From the NCBI GenBank assembly GCA_028716525.1, contig JAQUPQ010000022.1, forward strand, positions 1 through 64,000: a stretch of 64,000 nucleotides of DNA, given 5' to 3'. The stretch comes from Terriglobia bacterium (GTDB lineage Bacteria > Acidobacteriota > Terriglobia > JAIQFV01). Within the stretch, counting starts at the first letter, position 1. Each line of letters opens with the position of its first letter. The notes under the pieces were generated by a model. It had not been told where the DNA came from. It did no database searches and saw nothing but the letters and a program-made list of their open reading frames with translations. The translations under genes and the position numbers were made by a program. Shown in pieces: positions 7,504 through 16,119 of the stretch.

Positions 7504-7551
7504 GGCCAGGTGTCAGGGGTCGGGTGTCAGGTATCGGGTTTCAGGTCCTGG
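7504..7551. repeat. Short degenerate GGTGTCAGG tandem repeat
   Basis: CAGGTGTCAGGGGTCGGGTG and GTCAGGTATCGGGTTTCAGG are degenerate units of about 7-10 bases. They are the reverse-oriented counterpart of the array at 7645-7748. Confidence 0.7.
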
Positions 7552-7644
7552 GAAGAACGTAAGTATTTGTGGGAGCTTTGCTCAAAAATGAGTCTCAAGA
7601 ACCCGCGGCTTTCAACAAACGTCGAATGAAACGATTTTGCATTT

Positions 7645-7748
7645 CCTGGCACCTGACCCCCGACACCTGATACCTGACCCCCGACACCTGATACCTGACA
7701 CCCGACACCTGACCCCTAGCACCCGACCCCTGGCACCTGATCCCTGTT
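7645..7748. repeat. Degenerate CACCTGA(C/T) tandem array
   Basis: About ten units such as CACCTGACCCC, GACACCTGATACCTGA and CACCCGACCCC follow one another directly, without unique spacers. The array touches the stop codon of the pseudopilin gene at 7751. Together with 7504-7551 it brackets about 90 bp as a long inverted repeat. Confidence 0.8.
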
Positions 7749-7750
7749 CC

Positions 7751-8191
7751 TCACCAGCTGCTATACGGTGTCCCGTCCAATGACGTTCCGGGTGCGCCGC
7801 TGTGAACATCGACGATGCCGGATTCGGTTTGGCCGACATTAGACAGTGCGTCGCTAAAATTCACCTGCCAGGTTTGGTTGGATCGTGTGAAGGGATCTTT
7901 GGGAATTTCGCGGATGTAACCGGCGGTCACGAGGTCGTCCAGCGCCTGCGGCGCCTTCTGTTTATCAACGGTGTATTGGTCGATTAAGGAACGAAGCTGG
8001 TAGAGATCGTCTTTCAGCACAGCTTCCTTGGCGCGGATGATGGAGGCTCGATAGTTTGGAATGACGACGGTGGTCAAAATAAGTATGATCGAAACGACAA
8101 TCAACAGCTCAATGAGCGTGAAAGCCCGTTCACTGCGGGCGCCGGGGCGCCGAATATGAAAGGCCTGAAATGATTGTGCGAGAAGTTTCAT
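7751..8191 (-). CDS. Type II secretion-type pseudopilin (GspG-like)
   Basis: This 146-residue protein has a basic leader, then the prepilin motif RA|FTLIELLIVVSIILILT at about residues 24-43, and a periplasmic domain ending in SGAPGTSLDGTPYSSW. The C-terminal half (YTVDKQKAPQALDDLV, then GYIREIPKDPF) is typical of GspG-like major pseudopilins. The residue before the cleavage site is Ala instead of Gly; Glu+5 is present. The ATG at 8191 was chosen over an upstream TTG. It is the last of three leftward genes (secretin, pseudopilin, pseudopilin) and starts five bases after the previous stop. Confidence 0.85.
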   Translation of the reverse strand: MKLLAQSFQAFHIRRPGARSERAFTLIELLIVVSIILILTTVVIPNYRASIIRAKEAVLKDDLYQLRSLIDQYTVDKQKAPQALDDLVTAGYIREIPKDPFTRSNQTWQVNFSDALSNVGQTESGIVDVHSGAPGTSLDGTPYSSW

Positions 8192-8196
8192 GGATC

Positions 8197-8703
8197 TTAC
8201 CAATCGGAATATTTGGTGCCGTCGAGTGCTGTTGCCGTGCTCTTGGTGTATACGTCAAAGACATTCTGGCCGCCCCACGAGGTCGATTCCGGATCGTCCT
8301 GATACGATCGCAATCCCCAGTCCGTGGTTCCCGTCATGGGATCTTTGGGAATGCGCCTGAGGAACTTGAGCTTCTTGTCGACCGTGTTGAGCATGGGGAC
8401 GCCGTCGACCATGGTTTGCAGATCCGGTGGGTAACCTTCCGTATCCAATTTCTTTTCGATCAGGTTTTGATCGGAAGCAATCTTGTAGCGGTCAATGGCG
8501 TCGCGCATTTCCCGAAGCGCCCGCCTTAAATCGGTTTCCCTCTGGCGCTGAATGGAGACCCGCAACAAGGGCAGGGCTGCGGACACAAGGATTGAAAGAA
8601 TCGTGAAAGCGACGATCAATTCCACAACGCTGTAGGCCGATGTGGATCGTGCTGATGATCGTCGTTGTAACATCAATCTTTTCCTTAGCCCGGATGCGGC
8701 CAT
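8197..8703 (-). CDS. Second GspG-like pseudopilin
   Basis: This 168-residue protein has a basic leader of about 23 residues, then SA|YSVVELIVAFTILSILVSA, a type IV prepilin-like helix, and a globular domain with YPPDLQTMVDGV, FLRRIPKDPMTG and a final ALDGTKYSDW. The end closely parallels the neighbouring pseudopilin (LDGTPYSSW), so the two are paralogues. The cleavage site again has Ala at -1. The ATG at 8703 follows the secretin stop by one base, so translation is probably coupled; ATG 8673 is an alternative. Confidence 0.8.
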   Translation of the reverse strand: MAASGLRKRLMLQRRSSARSTSAYSVVELIVAFTILSILVSAALPLLRVSIQRQRETDLRRALREMRDAIDRYKIASDQNLIEKKLDTEGYPPDLQTMVDGVPMLNTVDKKLKFLRRIPKDPMTGTTDWGLRSYQDDPESTSWGGQNVFDVYTKSTATALDGTKYSDW

Positions 8704-8704
8704 C

Positions 8705-11074
8705 TCACTGCGCCTTGATCTGGATCTGGCTGGCGCTGGGAGCCGCGGGAATGCGTTCACCCACGGGATTTCGGGCGAACAGCTGTGAAACCACCACGGA
8801 CGTTTGACCCGGCGCTACCGGTTCAAAGCTCAAGGTCACCAGATTTCCGGAGCCGCTCATGGCTGAAGTTTCGGGCGGCCTGGTCAATGTGATAATGACC
8901 GTTCCTGCATCGTTGTCCGGTCGTTGAACAAGTGCGATAGGCTGTTCATCGCGCCCCAGAAATCCTCCTTCCGTGACGTCCTTGAGGCGAATCACCTTCG
9001 GATCCCAAGCTAACGCCAGCGAAGCGGAAAACAGATCGTGTATATCCTCCACATTGATGGTCATGGTGAACGGCTTGTCCGGCGGAAAGACGCCCGTCGA
9101 GGGAGTCAGCCGGAAAGGAGTCCCCACTGGAGGAGCCGCCGCGGGCGGAGTTGGCTGAGGTGTGGCGGGGCTCACAGATGGCGTCATGGGCGGAGCGGTC
9201 TGAATCGCACCCTGCGCCGAGGCCGGTGTTGCAGCCGCAGGAGCGGGCTCTTGCCCCAATCGAGGCAGAGCGCCCTTGTATTCGATAAATGAATCGGTTC
9301 CCACATAGAGCCCTTGGAGATTCGCCTCCTCGAACTTGGGAAGCCGCACAATGTGCGGTGTGAGCACAATGATGAATTCCTGTTGCTGCCGATCGGTGTG
9401 TTGCGCGGTGAACAACGATCCGAAGAAGGGCACGCGGCTCAAACCCGGAATGCCGCTGATCGTCTTGGTGTCCTGGTCCGAGATGATACCCGCCAGGATG
9501 TTGGCTTCGCCTTCCTTCAGGGTAATGTCATGTTCCACCGAACGGGTGTTGAAGATGGGTTCCAACAATCCCGCAAAGTTTTGATTGCCCGCCACGGAGG
9601 AGATTTCCACCTTGACGGTCAGTGAGATTTGGCGATCCAAATGAACCTTGGGCGTGATGTCCATATTGACGCCGACATCCTGATACTGGAACTGGCTGAA
9701 AATATTTCCGGCCACTGCTCCGCCACCGCTGAACGGAGTAAAGCTTCCCGTGGAAATGGGAACCTTCTGGCCGATACGGATCTTGGCCAGTTTTCCATCG
9801 GAAGCGCGCAGTTGCGGGTTTTGAAGGAGCTTCGCACGCGTCGAACTTTCGAGAGCCTGCGCCTGCACGGAGGGAATTACCACGCTAAAGCTGCCGCCGG
9901 TGATGTGTCCCAAGCGGTTGATGGGAACAGTGCCGGGGGTCAAGTTGGTCGTCGTTCCACCGGTTGTTGTACCACCGGTGGTTCCAGTGCCGCCGGTGGG
10001 TGCGGTAGTCTGCGCTCCGCCCGAGAGCATGTTGTTAAAAGTCCCGGTGGTGGAGAGTCCGGCTCCACCGGGGGAGACCGGGGTGATTCCGAAATCGCGA
10101 AGCAAATTGCTGTCCACTTCCAGGACGGCCACGTCGATGATTACTTCGGGTTTGGCTTTGTCGATGGACTGAATAATTTTTTCCGCAATGGCCACCTTGT
10201 CGGGGGTATCGCGGATGATGATAGCGTTTAATGCATTGGACTGGACAATGGCTTTCAGAGTCAAAAGCTGCCGCACGGCGTTGACGGTTTCGGTCAAGTC
10301 CGTGGGAGCGAGAGAGTTGGAAAGGTAAATGGTCTTGACGATCTGGTCTTCGTAATCGCGGCGCTTGCTTTGATTGTCGGGAACGACCAGGATGGTATTG
10401 GAATTTAACGGCTTCCAGAAAGTGCGTGACCGAATGGCCATGATTTCCAAAGCATCCACCAGGGAAACATTATTGAGTTCCAGGCTCATGCGTTCGAGCC
10501 CGCCGGAGCGGTCAAAATCCGGGTCAAACACAACGTTAACGCCGGCCAATTTTGCGATGGTTTCATAATCCCGTTTGGCGGTATCTGTAATCTTCAGGGT
10601 GAGGGGAGTCGTGGCGACCGGCGAAAGGGGAATCACGCGGTTGGGATCGGTTTCATTTTGGCGCATGCGTTGCAAAATTTCAGTCGGCGGGGCCCCCGGT
10701 GTCGGGTTCTCTATGAATTTTTTGAGGCGGTCGTACTCGGTCTGAGCCATCACATTGGAGGGATCAATTTTGTTGGCCAGATCATACTCCGTCAAAGCCA
10801 GCTCGTATTTCCCGTCTTTTTCCAGTTTCTCAGCCTTCTCTTGATGCTGAAAGCTCGCTTTGGAGCGCGTCCGTTCGTAATTGAGCCGATATTCGGGATT
10901 CCGAGGATCCTTTTCAAGGGCCTTTTGGTAGGCGATGACGGCCTCATCCAGATTTTTCTCGGATTCCCTCTTTTGCCCTTGCCGGAATTCGGCACTGCCC
11001 TCGCAACCTGCCAGAGCCAGCGTCAGAAGCAGGAGACACACAATGAATAAAGATCGGGGGCTATTCTCTTTCAC
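8705..11074 (-). CDS. Lipoprotein secretin with N-terminal TPR-like repeats and C-terminal cohesin-like domain
   Basis: The protein has 789 residues. A signal peptide with lipobox LAGC (Cys24) is followed by TPR-like helices (about 30-125), secretin N domains (about 170-330), a Gly/Thr-rich insert (about 375-395), the secretin core (about 400-590, including VPFFGSLF and FIIVLTPHIV), a Pro/Ala-rich linker and a C-terminal cohesin-like beta domain (about 655-789). It would form the outer-membrane pore of a type II secretion or pilus-like system. The GTG at 11074 was chosen because AAGGGAG lies about nine bases upstream and it gives a clean signal peptide; an ATG at 11164 gives an odd leader. 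Two pseudopilins follow. Confidence 0.88.
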   Translation of the reverse strand: MKENSPRSLFIVCLLLLTLALAGCEGSAEFRQGQKRESEKNLDEAVIAYQKALEKDPRNPEYRLNYERTRSKASFQHQEKAEKLEKDGKYELALTEYDLANKIDPSNVMAQTEYDRLKKFIENPTPGAPPTEILQRMRQNETDPNRVIPLSPVATTPLTLKITDTAKRDYETIAKLAGVNVVFDPDFDRSGGLERMSLELNNVSLVDALEIMAIRSRTFWKPLNSNTILVVPDNQSKRRDYEDQIVKTIYLSNSLAPTDLTETVNAVRQLLTLKAIVQSNALNAIIIRDTPDKVAIAEKIIQSIDKAKPEVIIDVAVLEVDSNLLRDFGITPVSPGGAGLSTTGTFNNMLSGGAQTTAPTGGTGTTGGTTTGGTTTNLTPGTVPINRLGHITGGSFSVVIPSVQAQALESSTRAKLLQNPQLRASDGKLAKIRIGQKVPISTGSFTPFSGGGAVAGNIFSQFQYQDVGVNMDITPKVHLDRQISLTVKVEISSVAGNQNFAGLLEPIFNTRSVEHDITLKEGEANILAGIISDQDTKTISGIPGLSRVPFFGSLFTAQHTDRQQQEFIIVLTPHIVRLPKFEEANLQGLYVGTDSFIEYKGALPRLGQEPAPAAATPASAQGAIQTAPPMTPSVSPATPQPTPPAAAPPVGTPFRLTPSTGVFPPDKPFTMTINVEDIHDLFSASLALAWDPKVIRLKDVTEGGFLGRDEQPIALVQRPDNDAGTVIITLTRPPETSAMSGSGNLVTLSFEPVAPGQTSVVVSQLFARNPVGERIPAAPSASQIQIKAQ

Positions 11075-11225
11075 GGCAGCATACTCCCTTGAACCTGTTT
11101 TAACCCACGGTATGTCGAAGGATGAAAGATGAGATTGCTTCGTCGACGAATCTCGATTAACCATTTTCCTAACATCGAATTAGACGAAGAATAACATGCA
11201 AAAGTTTGAGCCACAACAAATTCTT

Positions 11226-11255
11226 TTGACACTATTGCGCGCCGCGCGTTACACT
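11226..11255 (+). promoter_or_regulatory. Possible sigma70 promoter
   Basis: TTGACA (11226-11231) and TACACT (11250-11255) are separated by 18 bases. It lies 66 bp upstream of the nucleotidyltransferase gene, in the divergent region shared with the secretin operon. Confidence 0.45.
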
Positions 11256-11320
11256 CGCGCTGATCTTCTTCAGGCGCGTTCGCGCTAATTTTTTCCATTA
11301 AGCCCTTTGCGGAGCGGCAG

Positions 11321-12055
11321 ATGAAAGGTGTGGTTTTGGCGGGAGGTTTGGGGACGCGACTCTATCCTTTGACGCGCGTCACCAACAAGCACCTCCTGCC
11401 CGTATTCGATAAACCCATGATTTATTATCCCATCCAGACCCTGGTGGAAGCCGGGATTACGGATATCATGGTGGTCACGGGAGGAAATCATGCCGGGGAA
11501 TTTTTGAAGCTGTTGGGGAACGGCAAGGAGTTTGGACTCCGGCACATCAACTATACCTATCAGGAAGGAGAGGGTGGAATCGCTCAGGCTCTTTCTTTGG
11601 CCGAGTTTTTTGTCGCCGGGGAGTCTGTCTGTGTCATTTTGGGCGACAATATTATGGAAGATTCCATCCGTCCCTCCATTGAAGCGTTTCGAAAGCAAGG
11701 ACAGGGAGCGCGCATCCTTTTGAAAGAGGTCTCCGATCCGGAACGGTTTGGAGTGGCCATTCTGGAGGGCCCGCGCGTGGTTCGGATCGAGGAGAAACCT
11801 CAATATCCCCAATCCAAATTTGCGGTGACCGGTATTTATTTTTACGACCCCAACGTCTTCGACATTGTAAGGGCTTTGAAGCCGTCGGGCCGCGGCGAGC
11901 TGGAAATTACGGATGTGAATAATGCCTACATCGACCGCGGGGTGATGTCGTATGACGTGGTGGCGGGGTGGTGGACGGACGCGGGGACTTTCGAATCTTT
12001 GCATCGTGCCAATGATTTGGTAGCCCAGAAACGGACTGTGGGCGCTCCCGTTTAA
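11321..12055 (+). CDS. rfbA: Glucose-1-phosphate thymidylyltransferase-type nucleotidyltransferase (short form)
   Basis: This 244-residue protein is of the RmlA/RfbA nucleotidyltransferase family. It begins MKGVVLAGGLGTRLYPLT, the nucleotide-binding loop, then has NKHLLPVFDKPMIYYPI, GDNIM near residue 108, RIEEKPQYPQSKFAVTGIYF near 151, and GWWTDAGTFESL near the end. It would make a dNDP-sugar, probably dTDP-glucose, from a sugar-1-phosphate. At 244 residues it is shorter than classical RmlA (about 290) and ends soon after the core, as in the short class. RfbB is encoded 9 kb downstream; RfbC and RfbD are not in the window. Confidence 0.85.
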   Translation: MKGVVLAGGLGTRLYPLTRVTNKHLLPVFDKPMIYYPIQTLVEAGITDIMVVTGGNHAGEFLKLLGNGKEFGLRHINYTYQEGEGGIAQALSLAEFFVAGESVCVILGDNIMEDSIRPSIEAFRKQGQGARILLKEVSDPERFGVAILEGPRVVRIEEKPQYPQSKFAVTGIYFYDPNVFDIVRALKPSGRGELEITDVNNAYIDRGVMSYDVVAGWWTDAGTFESLHRANDLVAQKRTVGAPV

Positions 12056-12080
12056 GCATCGGGATGCGCGGCATTTCAGC

Positions 12081-13577
12081 ATGTCAAATTTATTAGAGAA
12101 TGGCTCTCATCCTGAAATTTCATATACCTATTCCATGAGTGCCTCCTTTCCTCGAGACGGGATGGTGAAGCGGAAGACCCGCATCACCGCCATCGTGCTG
12201 GCCACGCTGGAAATCCTTTTGACCAGCGTGTCTTTTTTTGGCGCCTTCCTGATTCGACGGGCGTTGCCTTTGCCCCGCGAGATCCATCCGCTCGCCGGCT
12301 ACTCCCTGCTTTTGGTCCTGACGCTGGTCTTGTGGATGCTTCTTGCGATTCTGCTGGATGCGTATCACATCGTCGAACACCAGGAAAACATTGTGGGGGT
12401 CCGCAAGGCGACTCAACAAGTGGCTTTGGGGGGCGTGGTGATCTTGTTGGCTCTGGCGGTTTTCAAGTTGGATATCAGCCGCAGCCTGATTGGGATTTTT
12501 CTGGGTTTGAATTGGGTGGTTCTGTCGGTTTTCCGGGTTTCATCAAAGCGGCTGCGCCATCTCATGCGAAAGAAATTCGGGGGACTCCATTCTTTCGTGG
12601 TGGTGGGAACCAATCCCGAGGCGCTCGACATTGCACGGCGCATCCACGGACACGAGCTGCTGGGAACCAAGTTGGTTGGAATCGTGGACGCAGCCGATGG
12701 GAAGGCCGACCTGGAAGAAGCCCGGAAGATTTCTTCCAACATTACGCAGCTGAGTGATTTGCCCAGCTTGGTTCACGACCACATTATCGATGAAATCATT
12801 TTTGCCGTGCCCAAGGAAAAATTGGGAGATTTGGAAGAGATGTTTTTGCTGTGCGAAGAGGAGGGAGTGAAAACCCGGATTCTTTTGAATCTTTTTCCAC
12901 ACGTCATCTCCAAGATGCAGCTGGATTGGCTGGAGTCCAAGCCGTTGCTTACGTTCTCTTCCACTCCGGTTAATGAGTATCTGTTGTTTGTGAAGCGCAT
13001 CATTGATTTCTTCGCGGCCACCTTGAGTCTGGTGGTTGTTTCGCCGCTCATCGTGTGTGTTGCCCTCCTGGTCAAGATCACCTCCCGGGGTCCCATCATT
13101 TTCCGCCAGGTCCGTTCGGGTTTGGGCGGTCGTCCATTCACGCTTTATAAATTTAGATCGATGATCGACGGCGCTGAGGACCAGAAAACGGCACTTGAAG
13201 AACTGAATGAGATGGACGGGCCGGTCTTTAAATTGACGCGGGATCCCCGGTGCACGCCTTTGGGCAGGATTTTGAGGAAGCTCTCGCTCGACGAACTCCC
13301 GCAGCTCTTCAATGTTTGGAAGGGTGACATGTCGTTTGTGGGTCCGCGTCCCCCGCTTCCTCGCGAAGTGCAGCAATACGCTCGCTGGCAGCGCCGGCGG
13401 CTCCGCATGCGCCCGGGTTTGACGTGTTTGTGGATTTTGGAAGGACGAAATCATCTGAACTTCGATCGATGGATGCAGTTGGACTTGGAATATATCGATA
13501 ACTGGTCGTTGCTTCTGGACTTGAAGATTTTTCTCCGAACCATCCCCATCGTCTTATCAACTCGTGGCGCTCTTTAA
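12081..13577 (+). CDS. Polyprenyl-phosphate sugar phosphotransferase (initiating transferase)
   Basis: This 498-residue membrane protein starts surface-polysaccharide synthesis by moving a sugar-1-phosphate onto undecaprenyl phosphate. It has four likely N-terminal helices (about residues 36-145), a soluble CoA-binding-like domain (about 160-280, with VVVGTNPEALDIARRI), a further helix near 310-335 and the C-terminal bacterial sugar transferase domain. The domain shows FRQVRSGLGGRPFTLYKFRS, KLSLDELPQLFNV and GDMSFVGPRPPLP, all conserved in WbaP/WcaJ-type enzymes. The gene follows the nucleotidyltransferase by 25 bp. Another ATG at 12135 could be the start. Confidence 0.9.
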   Translation: MSNLLENGSHPEISYTYSMSASFPRDGMVKRKTRITAIVLATLEILLTSVSFFGAFLIRRALPLPREIHPLAGYSLLLVLTLVLWMLLAILLDAYHIVEHQENIVGVRKATQQVALGGVVILLALAVFKLDISRSLIGIFLGLNWVVLSVFRVSSKRLRHLMRKKFGGLHSFVVVGTNPEALDIARRIHGHELLGTKLVGIVDAADGKADLEEARKISSNITQLSDLPSLVHDHIIDEIIFAVPKEKLGDLEEMFLLCEEEGVKTRILLNLFPHVISKMQLDWLESKPLLTFSSTPVNEYLLFVKRIIDFFAATLSLVVVSPLIVCVALLVKITSRGPIIFRQVRSGLGGRPFTLYKFRSMIDGAEDQKTALEELNEMDGPVFKLTRDPRCTPLGRILRKLSLDELPQLFNVWKGDMSFVGPRPPLPREVQQYARWQRRRLRMRPGLTCLWILEGRNHLNFDRWMQLDLEYIDNWSLLLDLKIFLRTIPIVLSTRGAL

Positions 13578-13702
13578 ATCCACCGTGGCCACGGATTCAC
13601 CTCACACATGAAGAACTATCAGCCGCCTGGCGGCGTCTTAAGGAATGGCCCCGGGGAAGGGTCAGGTATGGTAGCATGCGAGTTGCGGGAAGGAGTTTGG
13701 TA

Positions 13703-14368
13703 ATGAAGAAGTTCTATTTTGGGATGTTGAGGAATTTGTTCATCGGACTGGTAGCAGCGGGGGGAAGCGGTCTGATGTGGGCGCAGCCCGCCCTGCCGGC
13801 GGTCACCTGGCAGAATTCGAAGCTCTCGGTTCGATTTGAGGACGCTTCCGTGGCTCAAATCGTGAGCGCCATTGCAGCCCGGACGGGAATCCAATTATCG
13901 GTGGATCCCAGCGTTTCATCATTCCGAGAAAGCGTCTCTTTCGTCAATATGGCATTGCACGACGCCCTTCTCAAGGTTCTGGATGGAAGCAATATCGATT
14001 ACATTATCGTGGGCGATCCAAAATCCAAAGACGGCGTGAAGAAGCTGATGTTGTTGGGATTTGCGCCCAAAGACACGGCAACCGCCGCGATCAATCAGCC
14101 CGGTGAAGTGAATGCGGTGCAACCCAATCCGTATGCGAATCAGCCGGGCATTTTCTCCGGTCGAACCATGAATCAGGAACCCGTCCCAAGAGCCACCGGA
14201 CAATTTTTGCCGTTTCCGGAAGCCGGTGGAGCGGCCGTCTCCAACGACCAACAGGCTCCGGCGCGGCCCTATCCTCCTCCCAACCCGTTTAATCCGACGG
14301 CTCAAAACCCGCAATCGCAGGGAACGAGTCAACCGGTTCCACAGCGTTATCCCATTAGAAAACCCTGA
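13703..14368 (+). CDS. Secreted STN-domain protein
   Basis: This 221-residue protein has a signal peptide (about residues 1-27, ending near MWAQPALP). A domain follows (about 35-110) with KLSVRFEDASVAQIVSAIA, GIQLSVDPSV and LHDALLKVLDGSNIDYII. That layout is the STN/secretin N0 fold found at the start of secretins and TonB receptors. The rest is Pro/Asn/Gln-rich and probably disordered. No barrel domain is present, so the protein is a free-standing STN domain, perhaps a periplasmic partner of the secretin. GGAAGGAG before ATG 13703 sets the start. Confidence 0.7.
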   Translation: MKKFYFGMLRNLFIGLVAAGGSGLMWAQPALPAVTWQNSKLSVRFEDASVAQIVSAIAARTGIQLSVDPSVSSFRESVSFVNMALHDALLKVLDGSNIDYIIVGDPKSKDGVKKLMLLGFAPKDTATAAINQPGEVNAVQPNPYANQPGIFSGRTMNQEPVPRATGQFLPFPEAGGAAVSNDQQAPARPYPPPNPFNPTAQNPQSQGTSQPVPQRYPIRKP

Positions 14369-14516
14369 CAGGACGGAAATTGATCGGGGGGGTGAACAGC
14401 TCGGGAAGCTGTACGCTATTTTTCCGCCAAGGTATAATCGCTCTCCGGTGAACGGCCTGAGCCTTGCATCATCGGGTGCCGATTTCCGGGTGGTGAGGAC
14501 TCCCAAACCATTCCAC

Positions 14517-14984
14517 ATGCCAAAATCAGAGGAAAGAAAAGTATTTGCGTTCAATCGAGCGGCTTCGCACAACTATTTTCTTTTTGACAAGTACGAGGCC
14601 GGTCTGGCGCTGCGCGGTACGGAGGTCAAATCCATCCGGGAGGGCCGGGCGAATTTGAAGGACAGCTACGCCCAAGTAAAAAACAACGAGGTCTGGTTGA
14701 TGAACTGTCACATCAGCCCTTACTCCTTCGGCAATCGTCAAAATCACGATCCCTTGCGGCCTCGTAAGTTATTGTTGCACAAGATGGAGATTCGACGGCT
14801 CATTGGCAAAACGGTGGAGCGCGGTTTCACGTTGATTCCACTGCAGCTTTTTGCGCAACGCGGACGAATCAAATGCGAAGTGGCATTGGCGAAGGGAAAG
14901 CACACACACGACAAGCGGGAATCGATCCGGAAAAAAGAGACGGATCGCGAGGCTCGTGCCGCCATGCGGTCAGGCCGAAAATGA
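14517..14984 (+). CDS. smpB: SsrA-binding protein SmpB
   Basis: This 155-residue protein is SmpB, which binds tmRNA and delivers it to stalled ribosomes. Recognisable parts are FAFNRAASHNYFLFDKYEAG, GLALRGTEVKSIREGRANLK, NCHISPYSFGN, RPRKLLLHK and the basic tail KGKHTHDKRESIRKKE. The length matches the family. The ATG at 14517 starts directly before the conserved region; upstream in-frame sequence overlaps the STN gene and is not SmpB-like. No tmRNA gene was recognised in the window. Confidence 0.95.
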   Translation: MPKSEERKVFAFNRAASHNYFLFDKYEAGLALRGTEVKSIREGRANLKDSYAQVKNNEVWLMNCHISPYSFGNRQNHDPLRPRKLLLHKMEIRRLIGKTVERGFTLIPLQLFAQRGRIKCEVALAKGKHTHDKRESIRKKETDREARAAMRSGRK

Positions 14985-15110
14985 GCCGGGCTGTGTGCCC
15001 GACATGGAATGGGTGTGCGAGCCTCGCTACCCGGGCAACAATTTCGCCGGCTTCCGAGGGCCCGGCATCCAAGTCTGCGGAATTTCCGGAACTTTAGCGA
15101 GCGTATAGAT

Positions 15111-15796
15111 ATGTCATCACCTGAATTTAATGTCTTCAAAGTGGGATTGTTTGCGGAACTCGATCGCAAGAAGGATCGGATTTTGGCCGGAAAGATGTCT
15201 TTGCTTGAAAGAGTGCAACCCTTGACAGAGGAGTGGGCGATGGGTGATTGCGCCTTGGATGGAGTGGCGACTGTAGCCATGCCCACGGCGGTAAAGAACC
15301 ATCGAGCTGCAACAGCCTGGCTCTTTCAGCACCCGGAAGATTCGGCCGACATTTCCATCGCCTTAAAAACTATTCATGCGCTAATGGTATTTAGCTTAAG
15401 TGATCAGGGAGGCCAGTTTCGATCTCAAGAGGGTATCCCACTTTGTGCAAATCACGAACCATGCGACGCCTCGATGATCTCGGCCCTCGTGGATCGTCTG
15501 ACCGAATGGACGCGCGCCGACAGCTTTGGAGAGCTGCATCCCGTTCAGCAGTCGGCCCTGGTGCTCATAAGGCTGCTTGATATTAGCCCCTTCGTTGAAG
15601 CTACAGCTCGAACATCACGAGTGGTAGCCAATGGATAATGCTTCGAGCTGGCTTTCCCCCGGCTGTAATTGGCCAAACTCAATCGGAAACCTATCGGAAA
15701 GCTATTGAGTCGGGTTTGGGCATGGACACAACGCCCTTGACGCAATTAATGGCAGCCGTTGTCAGTGAGTCCTTGGATAAACTGATCACGCATTGA
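15111..15796 (+). pseudogene. Fic-fold gene, frameshifted and with degenerate active site
   Basis: The first frame (15111-15638) encodes a 175-residue protein that resembles the Fic/DOC fold up to SPFVEATARTSRVVANG. The normal Fic motif is HPFxxGNGRxxR; here His is replaced by Ser and GNGR by ATAR. After the stop at 15636, the next frame continues from 15638 with MLRAGFPPAVIG, a YRKAIESG helix and SESLDKLITH, which is the usual Fic C-terminal helix pattern, ending at 15796. A one-base loss near 15635 explains this. Loss of the catalytic His and the frameshift both point to a dead AMPylation-type enzyme. Confidence 0.6.
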
Positions 15797-15849
15797 GGGG
15801 TGAGATTCATTCCAAGGCGATGGCAGCGAGACCGGCGGCGGACCGTTGC

Positions 15850-15877
15850 TTGACAGCCCGACTTTTAGGAGTAGAAT
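15850..15877 (+). promoter_or_regulatory. Sigma70-type promoter of the riboswitch operon
   Basis: TTGACA (15850-15855) and TAGAAT (15872-15877) are separated by 16 bases. Transcription would start about 30 bases before the c-di-AMP aptamer. Confidence 0.7.
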
Positions 15878-15913
15878 GGGCGGGTTCGATTCAGGGTGTT
15901 TTGACCTGATCTC

Positions 15914-16060
15914 GTGTCGCCAAAATTCCGAACCGTCGGGATGCGGGGGACCCAGGTACGTGGGGTGAATCTTCGAGGGAGTTTATCGAAGTAGGGCACT
16001 TTCAAGCTCGAACCCGTCAGCTAACCTCGCCGGCGCCTGAGGTTTTCTGGAGAGCGGTCG
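15914..16060 (+). promoter_or_regulatory. c-di-AMP riboswitch (ydaO/yuaA leader)
   Basis: The diagnostic blocks occur in order: GCGGGGGACCCA (15943-15954), GGGGTGAATC (15962-15971), GTAGGGC (15991-15997), and CGAACCCGTCAGCTAACCTC (16009-16028), followed by GGCGCC. These match the conserved core of the ydaO/yuaA aptamer that binds cyclic di-AMP. In known cases binding stops transcription. The terminator at 16120-16147 lies downstream, and the controlled genes encode an APC permease, UspA-like and TrkA proteins. Confidence 0.93.
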
Positions 16061-16119
16061 GGAAAGCTCTCCAAGAAACGTCGATTTGAAAGGGCATGAT
16101 GGGAGTATCGACGCACGCC

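Noticed and set aside
7645-7748. Possible CRISPR array
   Set aside because: Units are 7-10 bases, imperfect and directly adjacent; there are no unique spacers of constant length and no cas genes.
14985-15110. tmRNA (ssrA) next to smpB
   Set aside because: No GGGGnnG...tRNA-Ala-like ends or tag-peptide frame were found here or in the smpB surroundings.
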